From positions 1 to 6,049 of the forward strand of contig CAZRFK010000100.1 in assembly GCA_964599275.1 (NCBI GenBank): a stretch of DNA of 6,049 bases, in the 5' to 3' direction. The translations under genes and the position numbers were made by a program. Below the pieces are notes generated by a model that ran no database searches, was not told where the DNA came from, and saw nothing but the letters and a program-made list of their open reading frames with translations. This document shows, piece after piece, positions 1-5,796 of this stretch. Origin of the DNA: PUMD01 sp964599275. GTDB lineage: Bacteria > Bacillota > Sulfobacillia > SLMV01. Each line of letters starts with the position of its first letter. The stretch's first letter is position 1.

Positions 1-1
1 C

Positions 2-514
2 TGGGAAGCCACCGCTCACTTCGAGGTGGTAATACCGTTTGATCCGCCGGAAGCCGAACCTGAACCAGGCATAAGCCTGACAAAGGAAGCCGATGTTGAT
101 TCAGTTAAACCGGGCGATACCATCACTTACAAGTTCATAGTGGAAAACACTGGCGAGACAGAGCTGAGCAGGGTGCTTCTGCGGGATGAACTCTTCGGCA
201 CTTCCTGGGTCAAAATGGTGCGCAGTCTGGAACCTGGAGAGTCAGTAACCTTTGAGGAAGAATACCTCGTCCCAGCAGACACTGAAGAAGACGAGATATT
301 CAACATTGCCACCGTAACCACTGACCAGGACGTACAGGCGGATGACAGTGTGCTTGTTGAGATAATACATGAAGAAGAATTGGTAGTTGAGCAACCTGAA
401 CCAGAAGCGGGCCCCTTACCGGAAACCGGCGGGCAGCCGCTGTTGTACGTTCTGGCAGGCGGGCTGCTGATGCTGATGGGTGGATTGATGGTGACAGCTA
501 ACCGCAAACGCTGA
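2..514 (+). CDS. C-terminal part of an LPXTG-anchored surface protein with a DUF11-like repeat
   Basis: Partial gene: the frame is open from the left edge (codons from base 2), so the GTG at 26 is internal rather than a start. The 170 visible residues begin with the end of a beta-rich domain (WEATAHFEVVIPF) and a Pro/Glu linker. A DUF11/conserved-repeat-type Ig-like domain follows at about residues 24-122 (motifs VKPGDTITYKF, VENTG, LEPGESVTF, NIATVTT). Next come an acidic Glu/Pro stalk, the sortase signal LPETGG (bases 416-433), a hydrophobic membrane segment of about 20 residues and the basic tail NRKR. That order is the classic cell-wall sorting signal: sortase cleaves between Thr and Gly and links the protein to peptidoglycan. 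The protein is therefore surface-exposed, probably a structural or adhesive stalk. The full domain set and function lie outside the window. No sortase gene is visible here. Confidence 0.9.
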   Translation, partial: WEATAHFEVVIPFDPPEAEPEPGISLTKEADVDSVKPGDTITYKFIVENTGETELSRVLLRDELFGTSWVKMVRSLEPGESVTFEEEYLVPADTEEDEIFNIATVTTDQDVQADDSVLVEIIHEEELVVEQPEPEAGPLPETGGQPLLYVLAGGLLMLMGGLMVTANRKR

Positions 515-558
515 TTGATATGACTGTGACTGAAAGTTGATTAGCAGCATCTCCGCAT

Positions 559-596
559 GGAGGGGAGTCCTCACAGGGCTCCTCTCCTCGCATTTT
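559..596 (+). terminator. Rho-independent terminator of the LPXTG gene
   Basis: A 12-bp stem (559-570 pairing with 576-587, all paired, two of the pairs G-U) closes a 5-base loop TCACA and is followed by a short T-rich stretch (593-596). It lies 45 bases after the stop codon of the + strand gene. On the opposite strand the stem is not followed by a T run, so it should act mainly for the + strand transcript. The T tract is short, with TCG between it and the stem. Confidence 0.75.
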
Positions 597-644
597 CACT
601 CCAGATTCACCCTCCAATAATATAATCCATGCCAAAAACTCCCA

Positions 645-1118
645 TTATCGGTCTGACCTACCCCCCCTGATCATCTTTACCAGGGAAGCTTTCTCACTAT
701 AAACCGTACCCCGGTATTCCGGCCACCGGGCAACAAGCACAAAAACAACAATGAATAACACCTGTAGTAAAGAGCCCGGAATAACGGCTGCCTCCCCGTG
801 CGGAAACCCGGGATGATGAGAGGGAAACAAGTTCTCTGAAATGACATCATAAAACGAAAGCACCACATCCAGATCGGGAATCACCGCCCAGAACGCACCC
901 CACCACGCTGACCGGTCAGGCTTGCAGAATAAGGCAACCAGCCCAGCGGCAACTACAAGGTCCATGACAGTCCAGATTGGGCATTTGAAATAATCCCAAT
1001 GCGGTATCCAGTCCAGCACTATGTGACTTCTCAGAGCCGCTGCTGTCAGCATGCCGTATCCATTTGACCAGTGCAGATTCAGGTAGTATGTATGCAACCC
1101 ACACTTCTGACCCCCCAT
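645..1118 (-). CDS. Small membrane protein, DUF457/YdjM-like putative metal-dependent hydrolase family
   Basis: 157 residues. Visible motifs are SHIVLDWIPHWDY (residues 31-43), AVIPDLDVV (78-86) and FPSHHPGFPHG (98-108). Hydrophobic segments lie at about 51-65, 73-82 and 112-130, and the C-terminal tail is basic. The repeated His/Asp pattern around membrane segments resembles small Firmicute membrane proteins related to the YdjM/DUF457 putative metal-dependent hydrolases; no substrate is known. The chosen ATG has an AGGA 9 bases upstream. The first 10-20 residues (MGGQKCGLH) look unlike a usual family start, so the true start may be the inner ATG at residue 23, or the 5' end may be altered. 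The gene is convergent with the LPXTG gene and faces the same way as pilMNO, but lies 358 bases beyond pilO and is unlikely to share its job. Existence is fairly sure; family assignment is from motif memory. Confidence 0.65.
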   Translation of the reverse strand: MGGQKCGLHTYYLNLHWSNGYGMLTAAALRSHIVLDWIPHWDYFKCPIWTVMDLVVAAGLVALFCKPDRSAWWGAFWAVIPDLDVVLSFYDVISENLFPSHHPGFPHGEAAVIPGSLLQVLFIVVFVLVARWPEYRGTVYSEKASLVKMIRGGRSDR

Positions 1119-1476
1119 CCGATAGAGTCCTGCCTTGTGTAGTTCACCAATCGGTTCTGGAGGTCATTTGATGTTATTAATTTACGTTGGATAGATATGC
1201 GTGGACCCCCCATCACAACAGAAGGGCTCAGAATTAAGTTGATTTGATGGACATCTTCCTTGCTTGAAAGAGCTCAACTGCCAGGTTCGTGTTATGTCCT
1301 TTTACCCGTGCAAGAGGATGGACATGTAGGAGATGCCCATAAGATCACGATTTACTCGAGCAACTACATGCTTGATATCTAGAAACACAGCTTCTAAAAA
1401 GTGAAACGACTGCCCAGGAAAGTCCCGGTACAGCCGCAACACCTGAATCCATATCGTTTTGACTATATTTTCAGTC
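1119..1476. other. Gene-free stretch between pilO and the small membrane protein
   Basis: No intact gene is recognised in these 358 bases. On the - strand two short frames look mildly protein-like. One runs open from inside pilO down to a stop at 1302 (58 codons beyond the pilO stop). The other is open from 1344 to a stop at 1234 and includes KGHNTNLAVELFQARKM. Joined by a frame change they could be the end of a broken gene, but I cannot name a family. The 10-mer ATGGGGGGTC (- strand) occurs here just before 1213 and again at the start of the next gene (1118). No terminator with a T run was found directly after pilO. Confidence 0.4.
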
Positions 1477-2100
1477 TCACCGGCTCCGGAAAGGTTCAAC
1501 ACGTCCGGTGCCAGGGAAGTCTGGAAGGTAAGGCTGCACAACAGGTTCAGAAATCTCCGGCCAGAAGAAGACGCGGAAGTCGTACGTACCTTCAATTTCA
1601 TCCCCTGAAGATGCAAAATCAAAAGACTCTGATACCGTAAACCAGATGCCCTCCTCCATCTCAGTGATGAAATTCTGCACCTGCTGGTAGGTACCAGACA
1701 GCATAACTCTCACCTGAGCAAAATGCAGCTGTGCAAGTACGCCGCTGACGCCTTCCAGATTCTGCACATCACCGTAATCTATGCCCGATATGCTCACTTC
1801 AGCTGCTCTCTCAGTCTCCTCCAGGTACACCAAAAACTCCGGCTGGAATGTTGCCTCGAGGATCTGCATATCCATCTGCTCCATGTCCTGCTGTATTTCA
1901 GAAATCTCATCCTCTATTTCATCTTTTTGCGCGTGTACTTGTCTGGCATGTTCCAATTCTGACTCGGCCTGACTTGCTCGTTCCTCTGCCATGGCCACCT
2001 GTTCTGTCAACGGGACCCATCCATAAAAGTAAAATGGTATCAACGCCAGAATCAGGACGAAAAAGACAAGCCACCACCTATGCCTTGGCTCTATCATCAT
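1477..2100 (-). CDS. pilO: Type IV pilus inner-membrane platform protein PilO
   Basis: 207 residues with the PilO layout. A short cytoplasmic N-terminus (MMIEPRHR) leads into one membrane helix (about 9-28) and a long charged coiled coil (about 30-82). A ferredoxin-like extracytoplasmic domain (about 85-182) follows, with the family-typical strand-helix VMLSGTYQQVQNFITEMEE (132-150). The last 25 residues are a Pro-rich tail. PilO pairs with PilN and links the cytoplasmic PilM ring to the outer parts of the pilus machine. The start overlaps the pilN stop as ATGA (2097-2100), indicating translational coupling; a second ATG immediately follows, so the first Met may be one codon later. It is the last recognisable gene of the cluster: no pilP-like or prepilin gene follows. 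Identity rests on membrane topology, the motif and position after pilM-pilN. Confidence 0.85.
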   Translation of the reverse strand: MMIEPRHRWWLVFFVLILALIPFYFYGWVPLTEQVAMAEERASQAESELEHARQVHAQKDEIEDEISEIQQDMEQMDMQILEATFQPEFLVYLEETERAAEVSISGIDYGDVQNLEGVSGVLAQLHFAQVRVMLSGTYQQVQNFITEMEEGIWFTVSESFDFASSGDEIEGTYDFRVFFWPEISEPVVQPYLPDFPGTGRVEPFRSR

Positions 2101-2702
2101 TCACCGCCCCCATCCCAATCTGCGTTCATCCGAAAACCAATTCGCTCGGGGGTGCCCTCCGGCTGTATGCGGCTCGGAAAGGTAACCGTAGGCTCAGGTA
2201 GGTATTCGATGTCATCCCGCAGCACAGAAGCAAAGTGGCTCACCTGATGCAGGGTATCCGCCACTCCCGTGATTATAAGTCCCCCGTCTTTTTCCACATA
2301 CAATGAATTCAGCGTTACCGCTGACGGAACCGAAGCAGCCACATCCTCCATCACCATATTGATATCCACATAAAGGGCGGTTCCCATGATCAGATCCTGC
2401 CTCTGTTGGTATTCTGCTCTGGTCGCAAGCAGCTCCTGTTCCAACTGCAGCGCCTCTTCATACTGTTTTATCTCCTGCATAGCTTCCTCTTCGGCCGCCT
2501 CGTAATTGCGCAGCAGTACAACTTGATACGCGGTCAGGCCAGCTACTCCAGCAAGTACCAGGACCAACAACAGTACTCGAATCACCCTGAAGGCCTTACG
2601 TTTGCGCCGGTTGAGATAATCCTCGGGCAGAAGGTTAAAACGCAGGTATCTGGGAGGCGTTAAATCATCATCTGCACTCTTTCGGTTAAATAGAGACTTC
2701 AT
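2097..2702 (-). CDS. pilN: Type IV pilus assembly protein PilN
   Basis: 201 residues from the start chosen here. The N-terminal cytoplasmic segment carries RFNLLPEDY (21-29). This is the conserved (I/F)NLLP motif by which PilN binds PilM in studied systems. A basic stretch (NRRKRK), a membrane helix (about 41-65), a Glu/Gln-rich coiled coil (about 66-104) and a C-terminal alpha/beta domain (about 110-195) follow. A longer reading from an ATG at 2717 adds MGGRA. I prefer the ATG at 2702 because it overlaps the pilM stop as ATGA (2699-2702), has a G6 run 7 bases upstream that can serve as a purine-rich ribosome site, and because the 2717 ATG has no visible ribosome site. With PilM and PilO it forms the inner-membrane alignment complex of the pilus. 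No interruptions are seen. Confidence 0.9.
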   Translation of the reverse strand: MKSLFNRKSADDDLTPPRYLRFNLLPEDYLNRRKRKAFRVIRVLLLVLVLAGVAGLTAYQVVLLRNYEAAEEEAMQEIKQYEEALQLEQELLATRAEYQQRQDLIMGTALYVDINMVMEDVAASVPSAVTLNSLYVEKDGGLIITGVADTLHQVSHFASVLRDDIEYLPEPTVTFPSRIQPEGTPERIGFRMNADWDGGGE

Positions 2703-3805
2703 TGCACGACCCCCCATAAAGCCAACCCGGCGGCTGTAAGATAATCCACTCCGGAGATGCTTTTCTCTTCAGTCCGGATGTCTCCAACGCACTTGACCAC
2801 CGGTTCTCCCTCTTTCCACAGGAGAGAATCTGCGCCCTGGTCTGCAAGGAATTCCGAAATGTGTTGTGCAAGTCCGGGCATAGCGGCGGTGGCACCATAC
2901 AGGTACATACAGGCTATCTCAGTGTCTCGAAAATCTCCTGTGAAAAACTGCAGGCTCTGCAGTATCTGCCGGCTCAGCTGCTGAAGGGGTACACGCAGGT
3001 CATCAAAAAGGGGTGACCTCCAGGACTCTTTTTTCACCAACCCCAGCTCCTTTTTTAACTCTTCTGCAGCATCTGGTTCCAGATCTCTAGCATCTGATAG
3101 CGCTATCGACATGTCCCTACCCCCCACGGGGATGGAGCGGTTCAACACAGGAACAGGCCCCCTGAATATGCATATACGGCTCTCGGTGTAACCCAGATCC
3201 ACCAGCACTGATGCTGCATCCATGTGCGGATCTTTCACCGGTTCATCCTCCCCCATGCCCTCAATATTGAAAGCCGGATGGATCAGAGCACGGTGAGCAG
3301 CCACCGAAGAAACATCAAAGGCCACAGGCCGCAAACCAGCCCCATCTAAAGGTTCAATGAGCTGTTCTATTCCCTGACGAGAGGTGCCGGCAAGTACCAC
3401 CTGAACGCTGCTATCTTCCTCGTCTACATCAGTCAAACAAAAGTCCACCAGCAAGTTGTCAGCATCTATTGGCAGATGCCGCGATGCTTCCATCTCAATT
3501 ACCTGACTCAAGTCATCGTACGGCATATGGGGGAAGGTAACCAGGCGGGTAACAGTGCGAACCTGATTGGTGCCCACAGCAACCTGTCGATTTCTCATGC
3601 TGGCCGACTTCCACAGTTCACGCAGCACCTGCTGCAGGTGTTCTGGCACTGGAGTCTGCCCATGCTCTTCTTCTCCGTCACCCTCCCCCAACAGGTCTGC
3701 ACACCCACTGGCGGCGATCTGCACTTCATCACGCTGGGACTGGATGTATACTGCTCGCACGTTTCGATGTCCTATATCCAGTCCCACCAGAGATTTTTTC
3801 GCCAT
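2699..3805 (-). CDS. pilM: Type IV pilus assembly ATPase-like protein PilM
   Basis: 368 residues, full length for the family. PilM has the actin-like (FtsA-type) fold: phosphate loop 1 GLDIGHRNVRAV (8-19), the motif PYDDLSQVIEMEASRHLPI (95-112), phosphate loop 2 VLVDLGYTESRICIF (200-214), the strand IPVGGRDMS (225-233) and the adenosine-side loop YGATAAMPGL (303-312). It sits in the cytoplasm, binds nucleotide and holds the N-terminus of PilN. The start ATG at 3805 has a strong ribosome site, GAGGGAG (3811-3817), 5 bases away. It is the first gene of the pilMNO cluster. Unlike many bacterial pilus loci, no pilB, pilT, pilC or prepilin gene adjoins it here; upstream is a decayed protease gene. 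An insert between residues 38 and 52 is very Glu/Gly-rich. Identification is secure. Confidence 0.95.
   Translation of the reverse strand: MAKKSLVGLDIGHRNVRAVYIQSQRDEVQIAASGCADLLGEGDGEEEHGQTPVPEHLQQVLRELWKSASMRNRQVAVGTNQVRTVTRLVTFPHMPYDDLSQVIEMEASRHLPIDADNLLVDFCLTDVDEEDSSVQVVLAGTSRQGIEQLIEPLDGAGLRPVAFDVSSVAAHRALIHPAFNIEGMGEDEPVKDPHMDAASVLVDLGYTESRICIFRGPVPVLNRSIPVGGRDMSIALSDARDLEPDAAEELKKELGLVKKESWRSPLFDDLRVPLQQLSRQILQSLQFFTGDFRDTEIACMYLYGATAAMPGLAQHISEFLADQGADSLLWKEGEPVVKCVGDIRTEEKSISGVDYLTAAGLALWGVVQ
2703..2715 (-). promoter_or_regulatory. Ribosome-site-like G6 run deciding the pilN start
   Basis: On the - strand a run of six G (2715-2710) stands 7 bases before the ATG at 2702, which overlaps the pilM stop. 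The alternative ATG at 2717 lies directly in front of this run and has no purine-rich site of its own. The run is not a perfect Shine-Dalgarno match, so coupling from the terminating pilM ribosome may matter as much. Confidence 0.5.
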
Positions 3806-4054
3806 TATAGCTCCCTCATTTCATTTGCCAATCTATCAGTTCATTAGTCATTAGTCATTAAAAATATGAGTAAAAAGCATGTATTGACAGATATGAGTGT
3901 TGAAGACTGGATCTGTACATGGCACCACAATATCAGTATCTCATAATGTAAGCGAACCCAGCCCTAACTTACTGTCGGTTGGCTCCATAAGATTACCTGG
4001 GGCCATTGTTATTGTCAGTCTGCACCACTATGGGGTAAGGGGTTTCCTTACAAG
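3806..4054 (-). other. Leader region of pilM, no gene seen
   Basis: All frames on the - strand are closed by stops and no protein-like stretch was seen. The pilM promoter should lie here. The best guess is CTGACA (4016-4011, - strand), 17 bases, then TAATCT (3993-3988), matching the sigma-70 type -35 box at 5 of 6 bases but the -10 box at only 3 of 6, so this is weak. A short hairpin with a 6-bp stem (GTAAGG/CCTTAC, 4035-4051) sits just after the stop of the decayed protease gene. It lacks a T run and is not a convincing terminator. The region also holds the tandem 7-mer described separately. Confidence 0.4.
3841..3860. repeat. Tandem 7-bp repeat TCATTAG upstream of pilM
   Basis: Two exact copies of TCATTAG (3841-3847, 3848-3854) are followed by a six-base third copy (TCATTA, 3855-3860), 24 bases upstream of the pilM ribosome site. 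It reads CTAATGA on the pilM strand. It could be a slippage-prone spacer or a repeated protein-binding site in the leader. The sequence does not decide between them. Confidence 0.7.
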
Positions 4055-4582
4055 TCAGTCGTCAAATTCCTTGCTGTCAGATTCCTGATCATAAGTGGTG
4101 GTCACCGTCAGCCGAACGGCATCTGTCTCCCTCGTGTGCGCAAATTATGTTCCCCGCTGGCACTTTCTCAGCTAACGGAAGTTGTTGCTGAATCAAGTAC
4201 TTCTCCTTCATTATCAAGCAGCTCATTTTTATCTCGTACAGAGCACCATTTTCATGGAGACTTCCCATTCAACGTCGGCTCTGAACCAGGAACCGGTAGT
4301 GCGCGTGTTGACTTTAAATGTTATCATCTTGGGCCTGGCCAGTTCTTCCTCTTCCCAGGTGATAAATTCTCCAACTTCTCCTTCGTCAGTACCGACGTCA
4401 TTTTCAACCATCGCCCGGAAATAGTAGATGATGTCCGATGTCAGCTCATCAATAGTATGCTCAAAGATTCCGGTCTCTTCCAGGGGCTGCTTTGTAGTGG
4501 AATATTTTAAACCATCATCGCGCTTTCCCCACTCGAACCAGGCTTTGACTGAATCGGCGCCTCCCAGGTCCGTGAGTTCTCC
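4055..4582 (-). other. Fibronectin-III-like and terminal Ig-like domains of the decayed protease
   Basis: From 4582 the frame reads GELTDLGGADSVKAWFEWG, FEHTIDELTSDIIYYFRAMV and ENDVGTDEGEVGEFITWEEE, the shape of a fibronectin-type-III-like module. Then VNTRTTGSWFRADVEWEVS begins a last beta domain. It continues only by changing frame near 4256 (to HENGALYEIKM), near 4224 (to ELLDNEGEVLDSATTSVS), past a TGA at 4170-4168 (to ESASGEHNLRT) and near 4135 (to ETDAVRLTVTTTYDQ, ESDSKEFDD, stop 4057-4055). Each frame change needs only one added base. The last domain is not a family I recognise. Confidence 0.65.
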
Positions 4583-5102
4583 TTGAGGGCCGTGCTGATA
4601 TCGGTAATCTCACGAGCCCCTTTGGTTTTTAACTCGGGCTCACCGATGAGGGTCACGACCATGAAGTCAGAGTCGGAAACACCGTTTTCCTGATGTTCAG
4701 AGGTCAGGGTAATCGTTGCGCTGTCTCCCACACCAGCATAAGCAGTTATCGTTACTTCTACGTTTACTTCCTCTGTTGCCCGTGCATCTACCCTTATATC
4801 NNNNNNNNNNNNNNNNNNNNNNNNNNNNNNNNNNNNNNNNNNNNNNNNNNNNNNNNNNNNNNNNNNNNNNNNNNNNNNNNNNNNNNNNNNNNNNNNNNNN
4901 GCTTTGAATTCCCCGTCATCCGATGCTACGGCCAAATCGTAAGTGTCGTCTTCGGTACCCGTGTTCTCCACCTTGAAAGTATAGGTGTACGCTCCGTGAC
5001 CGGTCTCCACGGCATCCTCTAATGCCGAAACACTAACTCCATAATCGGGTTCTTCGTCGTCCACAGCACCTACTGCCCAGTCAGCACTCACCAGTCCTCG
5101 CC
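4583..5102 (-). other. NEW3-like Ig-fold domain of the decayed protease
   Basis: After VSADWAVGAVDDEEPDYGVSV comes a beta-rich domain with YTYTFKVENTGTEDDTYDLA, the 100-N gap, then DIRVDARATEEVNVEVTIT and GDSATITLTSEHQ. This pattern (KVENTG...DDTYDL...T/S-rich end) fits the NEW3/CARDB-type Ig-like modules that follow many secreted proteases and glycosidases. The frame is the same on both sides of the gap if it is truly 100 bases, and about 33 residues is what such a domain would need, so the gap estimate may be close. A linker GEPELKTKGAREITDIST leads to the next domain. The stretch ends at a one-base loss near 4581, where AAG-GGA-GAA appears to have become AAG-GAG-AA. Confidence 0.65.
4801..4900. 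other. Assembly gap (100 N)
   Basis: Exactly 100 undetermined bases, the usual placeholder or estimate for a scaffold join. The gap falls inside the NEW3-like domain of the decayed protease. Sequence on both sides belongs to the same kind of domain, on the same strand and compatible in frame, so the join itself looks correct, but the true length is unknown. Confidence 0.95.
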
Positions 5103-5105
5103 CTA

Positions 5106-5467
5106 TCCCCATTCATCTAGACCTTCCAGCTTCTCGGCCGTGTCTTGGAGTATGCTCCTGACTTCCGCGCCAGTCAGATTTGAGTCCACCGCCCATACCA
5201 AATCTGCCACTCCAGCCACACGTGGATAAGCCATGAAAGCGCCTAACTTGCGGTCGTAATCATTATCGAGCTCTGTGCTATGAATGCTATCCCCCGGAGC
5301 AATGAGTTCGACGGCATCTCCTGTGCTCGACCCTGTACCAACCCACTTCCAGTACCAGTAGGCTCTCTGGTCCTCAGCATCGAGGATGCTACTGCTATGA
5401 CCGAGCCATATTTCGCCGGGTAGGTAACATTGCCGCCGGGACGAGTGGGCTCGCGCCAAACGAATCT
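5106..5467 (-). other. C-terminal part of the subtilase catalytic domain (inactive)
   Basis: The first frame (5467 to about 5383) reads PGGNVTYPAKYGSVIAVAS, the well-known subtilase stretch just after the oxyanion Asn. After a one-base loss near 5382 it continues as DAEDQRAYW, then VELIAPGDSIHST, DNDYDRKLGAFMAYPRVAG, VADLVWAVDSNLTGAEVRSI and LQDTAEKL up to DEWG. In active enzymes the serine motif is GTSMA(S/T/A)PHVAG; here it is GAFMAYPRVAG, with Phe replacing the nucleophilic Ser and Arg replacing the conserved His of the motif. Restoring one base at about 5104 gives DEWGYGRGLVSADWAV, the usual end of the domain. The upstream half with DTG and HGTHVAG is absent, consistent with an internal deletion near 5467-5450. 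Confidence 0.8.
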
Positions 5468-5701
5468 CTAATAATCATCGCTGAGGTTATGGTCAATAGC
5501 CACATAGTAAAAACCCTCGAACTCTACAATTTTTACGTCATAAGCTGTGAGTTGCAGTGGAGAGACAATAGATCTCAGATAATTACCTAGCTCCGTGATA
5601 TCTGGCTGTACTGCCCCGGCTACTCCACCCATAAGTCCCAGCACCGTCATCATCGATACTGTTAGTGCTATAAACAATTCTCAGATGTTCAGGAACTTCT
5701 C
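5468..5701 (-). other. Signal peptide and possible propeptide of the decayed protease
   Basis: The frame reads KFLNI, a TGA stop (5683-5681), then ELFIALTVSMMTVLGLMGG and VAGAVQP: a basic start, a hydrophobic core and a small-residue A-x-A-like cleavage site, as in a Sec signal peptide. About 40 unrecognised residues follow (YDVKIVEFEGFYYVAIDHN) up to a TAG stop at 5470-5468. The only initiation codon in this frame after the TGA and before the hydrophobic core is a TTG at 5677. It has no ribosome site next to it, whereas a near-perfect one sits at 5711-5704. The original start therefore seems to have been lost and a CGA-like codon turned into TGA. The same frame continues straight into subtilase sequence after the TAG, so this is the 5' end of the same gene. 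Confidence 0.6.
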
Positions 5702-5703
5702 TG

Positions 5704-5711
5704 ACCTCCTT
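5704..5711 (-). promoter_or_regulatory. Relic Shine-Dalgarno site of the decayed protease
   Basis: AAGGAGGT on the - strand is a near-perfect match to the 16S anti-Shine-Dalgarno sequence. At the right distance downstream there is no ATG, GTG or TTG; codon 5698-5696, 6 bases after GGAGG, is AAG, one change from ATG. It precedes the signal-peptide-like frame, so it marks where translation of the protease used to start. Confidence 0.6.
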
Positions 5712-5796
5712 AGGGCCTACCTGCTAACTAACCTCCCTCTACGGATGCGAGACTACAGTCCGAACGACAATACCCATCAAATGTTCTTTTCTATTT
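5712..5796 (-). other. Spacer between coding remnant and decayed protease
   Basis: This 85-base stretch has stops in all frames and leads into the relic ribosome site. I saw no hairpin with a T run and no convincing -35/-10 pair. A TTGTCG box at the expected spacing lacks a partner -10 element. Confidence 0.4.

Larger units (their letters stand above)
4055..5711 (-). pseudogene. Decayed secreted subtilisin-like (S8) serine protease with C-terminal Ig-like domains
   Basis: Read as one gene on the - strand from a relic ribosome site (5711-5704) to the stop at 4057-4055. Pieces in order: signal peptide and possible propeptide, C-terminal part of the subtilase domain, NEW3-like domain (with the N gap), fibronectin-type-III-like domain, last Ig-like domain ending SDSKEFDD. 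In-frame stops lie at 5683-5681, 5470-5468 and 4170-4168. Frame breaks lie near 5382, 5104, 4581, 4256, 4224 and 4135, and restoring one base at each rejoins the protein sense. The catalytic Asp, His and oxyanion Asn regions are missing and the GTSMA serine motif reads GAFMA, so no active protease can be made. An alternative is sequence error near the scaffold gap. The unbroken pilMNO genes next door and the amino-acid substitutions argue for real decay. Confidence 0.85.

Noticed and set aside
1200..1330. Repeated GATGGACAT (1246-1254 and 1317-1325) as mobile-element ends
   Set aside because: Short direct repeat only; no inverted ends or transposase sequence around it.
1401..1640. + strand open frame of 79 codons
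   Set aside because: Overlaps the 3' end of pilO on the opposite strand, has no ribosome site and its composition is unlike a real protein; a shadow frame.
3476..3847. + strand open frame of 123 codons opposite the pilM 5' end
   Set aside because: Entirely antisense to well-conserved pilM codons, with Cys/His-rich composition; no support as a gene.
3884..3889. TTGACA box on the + strand as a promoter
   Set aside because: No -10-like hexamer at 16-18 bases downstream and no + strand gene follows.
4035..4051. GTAAGG/CCTTAC hairpin as terminator of the protease gene
   Set aside because: Only 6 bp and no T run on either strand.
4136..4510. + strand open frame of 124 codons
   Set aside because: Ser-rich antisense of the Asp/Glu-rich protease tail; the - strand frames give recognisable domain sequence instead.
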